Part shown: one piece after another, positions 59,924-64,000 of the stretch
Position numbering within the stretch: the stretch's first letter is position 1
Layout: every line of letters begins with the position of its first letter
The notes under the pieces: generated by a model
What the model was told of the DNA's origin: nothing
Database searches by the model: none
The model's input: the letters and a program-made list of their open reading frames with translations, nothing else
Source of the DNA: Verrucomicrobiales bacterium
Lineage (GTDB): Bacteria; Verrucomicrobiota; Verrucomicrobiia; Verrucomicrobiales; V1-33
Length of the DNA stretch: 64,000 nt
Reading direction: 5' to 3'
Assembly (NCBI GenBank): GCA_947460575.1
Contig: CANHIJ010000002.1
Span: 34,397 to 98,396 of the forward strand
Program-made: the position numbers and the translations under genes

Positions 59924-61843
59924 ATGAGCGATTTTTTGAAACACGAGTGCGGAGTGGCGTTTGTCCGCCTCCGAAAACCCATCCAGCACTACATCGAAAA
60001 GTATCAAAACCCGCTCTGGGGATTCCACAAGCTCTTCCTCCTCATGGAGAAACAGCACAACCGCGGCCACGACGGCGTCGGCATCGGCTGCACCAAAATC
60101 GACACCCCCCAGGGCCTGCCCTACATGTTCCGGGCCCGCTCCGCCAAGACCGACTCCCTCGGCCTGGTCTTCCGCGCCCAAATGGCCGCCTACGAAGCCC
60201 TCGTCAAAAAGGGCCGGGTCGACCCCAAAGACGGCGCCAGCGTGAAGCGCCACTTCGACTTCGGCGGCGAGCTCCTCATGGGCCACCTCCGCTATGGCAC
60301 CAGCGGCGAATTCTCCACCGGCAGCTGCCACCCCTACCTGCGCCGCTCCAATTGGCCCACCAAATCCCTCATGGTGCTGGGCAATTTTAACATGACCAAC
60401 ACCCGCGAACTCAACCAACTCATGGTCGACCGCGGACAACACCCCGTCTTCGGCACCGATACCCAAACCGTCCTGGAAGAAATCGGCTTCCACCTCGACG
60501 AGGTCCACACCGACATTTACCGCGAAATGCGCGACGCCGGCATGCCCGGGGCCGAGATCCCCCCCGTGATCAGCGCCCGCTTGGACATCGCCGAAATCAT
60601 CCGCCGCTCCGCCTGTCACTGGGACGGCGGCTACACCATCGCCGGCCAAGTCGGCAATGGCGACGCCTTCGTCCTGCGCGACCCCCGCGGCATCCGCCCC
60701 TGCTTCCTCTACGAAAGCGATGAAGTCTTCGCCCTCGCCAGCGAGCGCGTCCCCCTCATGACCGTCTTCGACGCCCCCACCGAAGCCATCCGCGAAGTCC
60801 CCCCAGGTCACGTCCTCATCCTGCGGCGCGACGGCAGCGCCACCGTGGAGCGCTTTTCCGATCCCCTGCCCGTCTCCCCCTGCTCCTTCGAGCGGATCTA
60901 CTTCTCCCGCGGCAACGACCCCAGCATCTACCAAGAGCGCAAGCGCCTCGGCGCTGCCCTGGTCCCCCAAATCATGGAGGCCCTCCACGGCGACCTCGAA
61001 AACGCCGTCTTCTCCTTCATCCCCAATACCGCCGAAGTCGCCTACCACGGCCTCATGGAGGGCGCCCGGCTCCACCGCCGCAGCGAGGTCAAACAGGCCA
61101 TCCTCCGCGCCGCCCAAGAGGGCCAACTCACCGAAGCCCTGCTCGACAGCCTCATCCTGCGCAATTGGCCCCGCGGCGAAAAAATCCTCCACAAGGACAT
61201 CAAACTCCGCACCTTCATCAGCCAGGAAAGCAGCCGCCTCCTCCTCGCCAGCCACGTCTACGACATCACCTACGGCGAGGTCAAACCCCACCAGGATAGC
61301 CTCGTCGTCATCGACGACAGCATCGTCCGCGGCACTACCCTCAAACAGAGCATCCTCAAAATGCTCACCCGCGCTCAGCCCCTCCGCATGGTGGTCTGCT
61401 CTACCGCCCCCCAAATCCGCTACCCCGACTGCTACGGCATCGACATGGCCGAAATCGGCAAATTCATCGCCTTCCAAGCCGCCATCGAACTCCTCAAAGC
61501 CACCGGCCAGCAATCCCGCATCGAATCCGTCTACCAGGCCGCCCTCGCCGAAATCGCCAAGCCCGCCGCCGCCCAGCGCAACGCCGTCCAAGACCTCTAC
61601 GCCCCCTTCTCTCACGACGAGGTCTCCGCCAAAATCAGCGAGTTCGTCTACCCCGACAACGGCTGGGACGGCGAACTAGTCGTCGTCTTCCAAACCGTCG
61701 AAAACCTCCACGCCGCCATCTCCCCGGAAGCCGGCGATTGGTACTTCACCGGCAACTACCCCACTCCCGGCGGCACCGACGTCTGCAACCGCTCCTTCGT
61801 CCACTGGTACGAAAAAAAATCCGGCCGCGTCTACGACGTCTAG
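59924..61843 (+). CDS. purF: amidophosphoribosyltransferase (PurF), long form
   Basis: First committed enzyme of purine synthesis: PRPP + glutamine to phosphoribosylamine. 639 residues from ATG 59924; an in-frame TTG at 59855 is rejected. Cys9 in HECGVAF follows a short propeptide and is the likely nucleophile after processing. Further evidence: RGHDGVGIG, HLRYGTSGEF (glutaminase Arg/Tyr), GNFNMTN, DPRGIRPC, and the PRPP loop VVIDDSIVRGTT. Classical PurF is about 470-505 residues; the extra length is mostly a C-terminal extension of roughly 120 residues after the PRPP domain plus insertions, a form I believe also occurs in Bacteroidetes. Single-gene unit. Confidence 0.9.
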   Translation: MSDFLKHECGVAFVRLRKPIQHYIEKYQNPLWGFHKLFLLMEKQHNRGHDGVGIGCTKIDTPQGLPYMFRARSAKTDSLGLVFRAQMAAYEALVKKGRVDPKDGASVKRHFDFGGELLMGHLRYGTSGEFSTGSCHPYLRRSNWPTKSLMVLGNFNMTNTRELNQLMVDRGQHPVFGTDTQTVLEEIGFHLDEVHTDIYREMRDAGMPGAEIPPVISARLDIAEIIRRSACHWDGGYTIAGQVGNGDAFVLRDPRGIRPCFLYESDEVFALASERVPLMTVFDAPTEAIREVPPGHVLILRRDGSATVERFSDPLPVSPCSFERIYFSRGNDPSIYQERKRLGAALVPQIMEALHGDLENAVFSFIPNTAEVAYHGLMEGARLHRRSEVKQAILRAAQEGQLTEALLDSLILRNWPRGEKILHKDIKLRTFISQESSRLLLASHVYDITYGEVKPHQDSLVVIDDSIVRGTTLKQSILKMLTRAQPLRMVVCSTAPQIRYPDCYGIDMAEIGKFIAFQAAIELLKATGQQSRIESVYQAALAEIAKPAAAQRNAVQDLYAPFSHDEVSAKISEFVYPDNGWDGELVVVFQTVENLHAAISPEAGDWYFTGNYPTPGGTDVCNRSFVHWYEKKSGRVYDV

Positions 61844-62129
61844 CCGCCCCCCGCCCCCGCCCCGGGAACGCCGTGACCCCGCGCGGCGGGCCGCCCTCGC
61901 CCTCGCCCTTCCCCCCACCTTCGCCTCGCGCGGCTCTGGAATGCCCTGCGATCCGGCATAGGCGCGCCGCCACCCCACCAGCCGATTCCCCTCGGCGACG
62001 ATTGGGCAAACTGCCTCCAAAAAGCGCAGGTTTCCGCCCGTCGATTTCTCCACCTGTTGGAGTAGCTTTTCCACGCAGCGTCTCGCAGGGGCTCTGTTTT
62101 CCATGCCGCGCGCTCCAACCCTCCAACCC

Positions 62130-62134
62130 AGGAG
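62130..62134 (+). promoter_or_regulatory. ribosome binding site AGGAG fixing the start at 62142
   Basis: AGGAG lies 7 bases before ATG 62142. Relative to the ATGs at 62103 and 62136 it is badly placed, so it decides the start of the secreted protein gene. Confidence 0.72.
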
Positions 62135-62141
62135 AATGGCC

Positions 62142-62786
62142 ATGAACACCCTTCCATACCGCAAGCCCACTCCGCTGAAATGCGCCCGCATCGCGGCCCT
62201 CGTGGTGGCGGCGGCGGCGCCGGGGCGGGGCGGCCTACAATTGCCGGATCCCCCAAAACTCGAATCACTCCGCGGCACCGTGATTTACATCATGAGCGAA
62301 GACATGACCTTCCCCGCCAAAATCTGGGCCAAGGGCAACGCTATGCGGGTGGATGTCACTCAGGGACACCAAACCACCATCAGCATTCAACTCGGCGATA
62401 CCCTCTATACCTACCTCCAAGGTTCGCAGGAAATGGGAAGGAAACAATACCTCGGAACAGGCTTGGGCTCCCTGGGCCTGATCAAACAGATCGAAGAGGT
62501 CAAGGCAAAGGGCAAAAAGCAAGGAGTTGAGCAGATTGAGGGCCTGCGCTACGACAAATATGAATACGACGTAAATGCCCCGGGGGAAATGGCGGTAGTC
62601 TATCTGTCGGTCAAGACATCGCTGCCGCGCCTCTGGGTGAGTACGATCCAAACCGCCGACAAAGACACCTCCCTCATGCAGATGTTCTTCCGGGACTTGA
62701 AGGCCAATGTTCCTATCCCCGACTCCATGTTCAAGCTTCCAGCAGGGGTGACTTTTTCAGAAAAACCCCCAGCCAAGAAACCTTAG
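62142..62786 (+). CDS. secreted protein, DUF4412-like
   Basis: 214 residues. An N-terminal signal-like segment (CARIAALVVAAAA) is followed by a beta-rich domain: GTVIYIMSEDMTFPAKIWAK, MRVDVTQGHQTTISIQLGD, LYTYLQGSQ, EQIEGLRYDKYEYDV, LPRLWVSTIQTADKD. This succession (strand-rich periplasmic domain tracking substrate-like VDVTQG, YDKYEY, P.LWV) is like DUF4412/LolA-related proteins, but only by eye. Codon usage is more relaxed and AT-richer than in the adjacent purF, which may mean recent acquisition or low expression. Nothing indicates an operon. Confidence 0.7.
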   Translation: MNTLPYRKPTPLKCARIAALVVAAAAPGRGGLQLPDPPKLESLRGTVIYIMSEDMTFPAKIWAKGNAMRVDVTQGHQTTISIQLGDTLYTYLQGSQEMGRKQYLGTGLGSLGLIKQIEEVKAKGKKQGVEQIEGLRYDKYEYDVNAPGEMAVVYLSVKTSLPRLWVSTIQTADKDTSLMQMFFRDLKANVPIPDSMFKLPAGVTFSEKPPAKKP

Positions 62787-63048
62787 AGATAACCGCATTC
62801 TCCAAACCCCATGATCAAAGCTAGCAAAAGGGAGCAAGTGAAGTTTCGTGCCCAGGCTGCTTGCACGCCTTGGAGGGGGAGGCCGCGGTTTTTGCCTGTG
62901 GCCAGAGCCCGTCGGCGGAAAGGACGAGCCTAGCCTGGACAAGACCTGCGATCCCCGGCACGCCAAATTCCGCCAGCTAACCGTGGAACTGGACGGAGTG
63001 CGCAAAAAGTCCAAACCACTCGGCCTGGGAGGGAAAACACGCGAGTTG

Positions 63049-63102
63049 CTGGAAAAGAGGGCGGGGCGGCCGATCGGTCGGCCACCCCGCCCTCTTTTCC
63101 AG
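63049..63102. repeat. 54-base near-perfect hairpin (25-base arms, 4-base loop)
   Basis: Arms 63049-63073 and 63078-63102 pair at 24 of 25 positions around the loop TCGG. The arm begins CTGGAAAAGAGGGCGGGG and ends GGCCGA. No T-run outside the stem, although the right arm itself contains TTTT followed by CCAG. It may be a palindromic mobile or repeat element or a factor-independent terminator on either strand. Confidence 0.85.
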
Positions 63103-63150
63103 CCAAGCACCGCTGGGCAACCTGGTGGTGCCCACCTCATCCTAGAACAC

Positions 63151-63167
63151 CCAGGGCGTTGCCCTGG
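63151..63167. repeat. palindrome CCAGGGC-GTT-GCCCTGG
   Basis: Perfect 7-base arms with a 3-base centre. Same family as 63403-63421 and 63831-63849; a degenerate member lies at about 63200-63220 and another at the right edge (63974-63993). Confidence 0.7.
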
Positions 63168-63402
63168 TCTAACTCAGGGTGCCCCGTTGGGGCGCAGAAA
63201 ACCAGGGCGTGGCCCGGTGTTTGGGCTGACGCGACCGCAAAAAATCCCTTTTACCACATTAAGAGTATTGATGATCAGTGAGTTACGAATGCCGGAATGG
63301 CCCTTTGGGGACTTTTTGCGGTGACGTCTGGGCGGCGCGGTACTCTCATGGTGCGCCCCGTAGGGCGCCGAAGCTGCGCGCCAACGGCGCGGCCTACGCC
63401 AG

Positions 63403-63421
63403 CCCAGGGCAACGCCCTGGG
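63403..63421. repeat. palindrome CCCAGGGC-AAC-GCCCTGGG
   Basis: Perfect 8-base arms with a 3-base centre, preceded by GCCAACGGCGCGGCCTACGCCAG.. context that recurs in altered form near 63960 and 63800. Confidence 0.75.
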
Positions 63422-63509
63422 AATCAAGCCAAAAAGAGCCCCGAGCCCTGAAGGGACGGCCTAATCGGCGAGCCACATCGCGCGCTTTTTCATGACATTT
63501 CCGCGTTGT

Positions 63510-63606
63510 GGGGTGCCCCCGCCCACCGGGCGGGTCCACCGGCCAAGACTCGGTAGGGGCTTTTGACGGCGAAAGGGACCCACCCAACGGGTGGGCCTCC
63601 TGAGGC
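63510..63606 (-). repeat. dispersed repeat B, inverted copy 2
   Basis: Reverse complement of the block at 50155-50240, with the identical core at 63559-63579. The flanks agree less well. This copy lies within the repeat-rich right end. Confidence 0.7.
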
Positions 63607-63661
63607 GAAGAAAAACGGCTCATTCCCCTCCCTTATCACGAAAAAGACCCCGAGATCCAGT

Positions 63662-63685
63662 TTCAACTCCCGTTTTTAGGCTTAA
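63662..63685. repeat. end fragment of dispersed repeat A
   Basis: CAACTCCCGTTTTTAGGCTTA matches the last 20 or so bases of repeat A (CAACTCACGACTTTAGGTTTA at 25989-26010; CGACTCCCGATTTTAGGTTGA at 50452-50472). The rest of repeat A is not seen next to it. Confidence 0.5.
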
Positions 63686-63726
63686 GGAGTTATCCGAGCA
63701 CATCCACTCCTGAATAACTCCGTAAG
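63681..63726. repeat. imperfect hairpin, 13-base arms
   Basis: CTTAAGGAGTTAT (63681-63693) pairs with ATAACTCCGTAAG (63714-63726) at 12 of 13 positions across a 20-base loop. AT-richer than the neighbouring palindromes and of unknown role. Confidence 0.6.
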
Positions 63727-63830
63727 TTAAGCAGCAAGAACGAGTTAAAGGCTGCGGGCTGCGGCCTTCCCCAACGCCTATGACTTCGCCAATGGCCGCG
63801 CCTCTGCCCCAAGCGGGCCGCGCATCCCAG

Positions 63831-63849
63831 CCCAGGGCAAGGCCCTGGG
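63831..63849. repeat. palindrome CCCAGGGC-AAG-GCCCTGGG
   Basis: Perfect 8-base arms with a 3-base centre, third clear member of the CCCAGGGC family in the last 900 bases of the window. Confidence 0.75.
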
Positions 63850-64000
63850 TCATGCCAGGCGCCTGATTTCCGCGCTCTGCACGAACGCCGCAAGGCGACA
63901 CCTAGCGAGCGTGGGCCTCCTTGAGCGCGATGCGGCGTTCCTGCAGAACGCACCGCTTCGCTGCCAACGGTACCCAGCGCCATGCCCTGGGCTGGGTTGC

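Larger units (their letters stand above)
62787..64000. other. 1.2 kb without a supported gene, dense in repeats
   Basis: Several frames longer than 60 codons exist, but their translations lack domains, signal peptides or codon bias, and they overlap palindromic repeats. The region contains a 54-base hairpin, at least three CCCAGGGC-N3-GCCCTGGG-type palindromes, an inverted copy of repeat B, an end fragment of repeat A (63662-63685) and a 46-base imperfect hairpin. It continues past the right edge. Confidence 0.65.

Noticed and set aside
61676..62278. Minus-strand frame of 200 codons overlapping the 3' end of purF and the next gene
   Set aside because: A part (residues ENRAPARRCVEKLLQQ and following) looks faintly protein-like, but it runs antisense into purF and over the start of the secreted protein gene, with no known domain.
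62848..63324. Plus-strand frame of 158 codons in the right-end region
   Set aside because: Crosses the 54-base hairpin and two palindromes, lacks codon bias and gives a product of repeat-like composition.
1..64000. tRNA, rRNA, CRISPR arrays, transposase genes and phage genes
   Set aside because: I looked for cloverleaf-like or conserved rRNA segments, regularly spaced direct repeats and transposase or integrase motifs and saw none; a dedicated scan would be needed to exclude a diverged RNA gene.

Overview
The window is a GC-rich bacterial chromosome segment. Its gene content points to the phylum Verrucomicrobiota: a secretin of the Amuc_1098 type, two DUF1501 / PSCyt1-PSCyt2-PSD1 gene pairs, a PAS-AraC regulator beside one of those pairs, an alpha-2-macroglobulin and several secreted proteins without a recognised family. 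No rRNA, tRNA, CRISPR array, intact insertion sequence or prophage was seen. The assignment below phylum level is open.

Layout. 1-4.2 kb: end of sucA, then sucB (2-oxoglutarate dehydrogenase E1 and E2) and an M42 aminopeptidase. 4.4-20.3 kb: a co-directional block holding much of a type IV pilus / type II secretion machine (secretin, AsmA-like membrane protein, two tandem PilB/GspE ATPases, PilC/GspF, a GspG-like pseudopilin), interleaved with a purple-acid-phosphatase-like enzyme, a class IV aminotransferase, a nitroreductase, a GT39-like membrane glycosyltransferase and 5-formyl-THF cyclo-ligase. A secreted TIM-barrel protein and a strong terminator (21.2 kb) close it. 21.3-29.3 kb is mostly on the minus strand: a PSD1/DUF1501 pair, an 850-base repeat-bearing gap with a possible 51-residue membrane protein, a secreted protein of unknown family and a very hydrophobic 611-residue membrane protein. 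A tandem repeat containing TTACCAGGTAA lies in the divergent gap before an M16 zinc protease (29.9-32.7 kb).

32.8-37.4 kb: a second DUF1501/PSD1 pair, divergent from a PAS-AraC regulator that overlaps alr. 39.4-49.9 kb: short transcription units, including a lipoprotein, a polytopic membrane protein, YbaB/EbfC, a secreted propeller-like protein, a TauE/SafE permease, a YihX-like HAD phosphatase, an MGDG-synthase-type glycosyltransferase, a degenerate amidase-like protein, TrmB, a degenerate M28-like protein and a duplicated Cys-rich (CPxSG...FCCAKC) exported protein with its own promoter and terminator. 50.6-56.3 kb: an alpha-2-macroglobulin. 56.5-62.8 kb: a lipoprotein, moaA, an ABCG-type half transporter, a long-form PurF and a secreted protein. 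The last 1.2 kb has no convincing gene but is rich in palindromic and dispersed repeats.

Themes. The recurring functions are envelope assembly and secretion (pilus/T2SS parts, lipoproteins, AsmA-like, GT39, MGDG synthase) and extracellular degradation or defence (M16, M28-like, A2M, DUF1501/PSD1 pairs). The least explained sequence is non-coding: at least three families of dispersed repeats, two of which recur 20 kb or more apart. I did not find one clearly new multi-gene system. The best candidates for something undescribed are the TTACCAGGTAA repeat family, the two probable pseudo-enzymes at 45.9 and 48.4 kb, and the small Cys-rich transcription unit at 49.4-50.0 kb.
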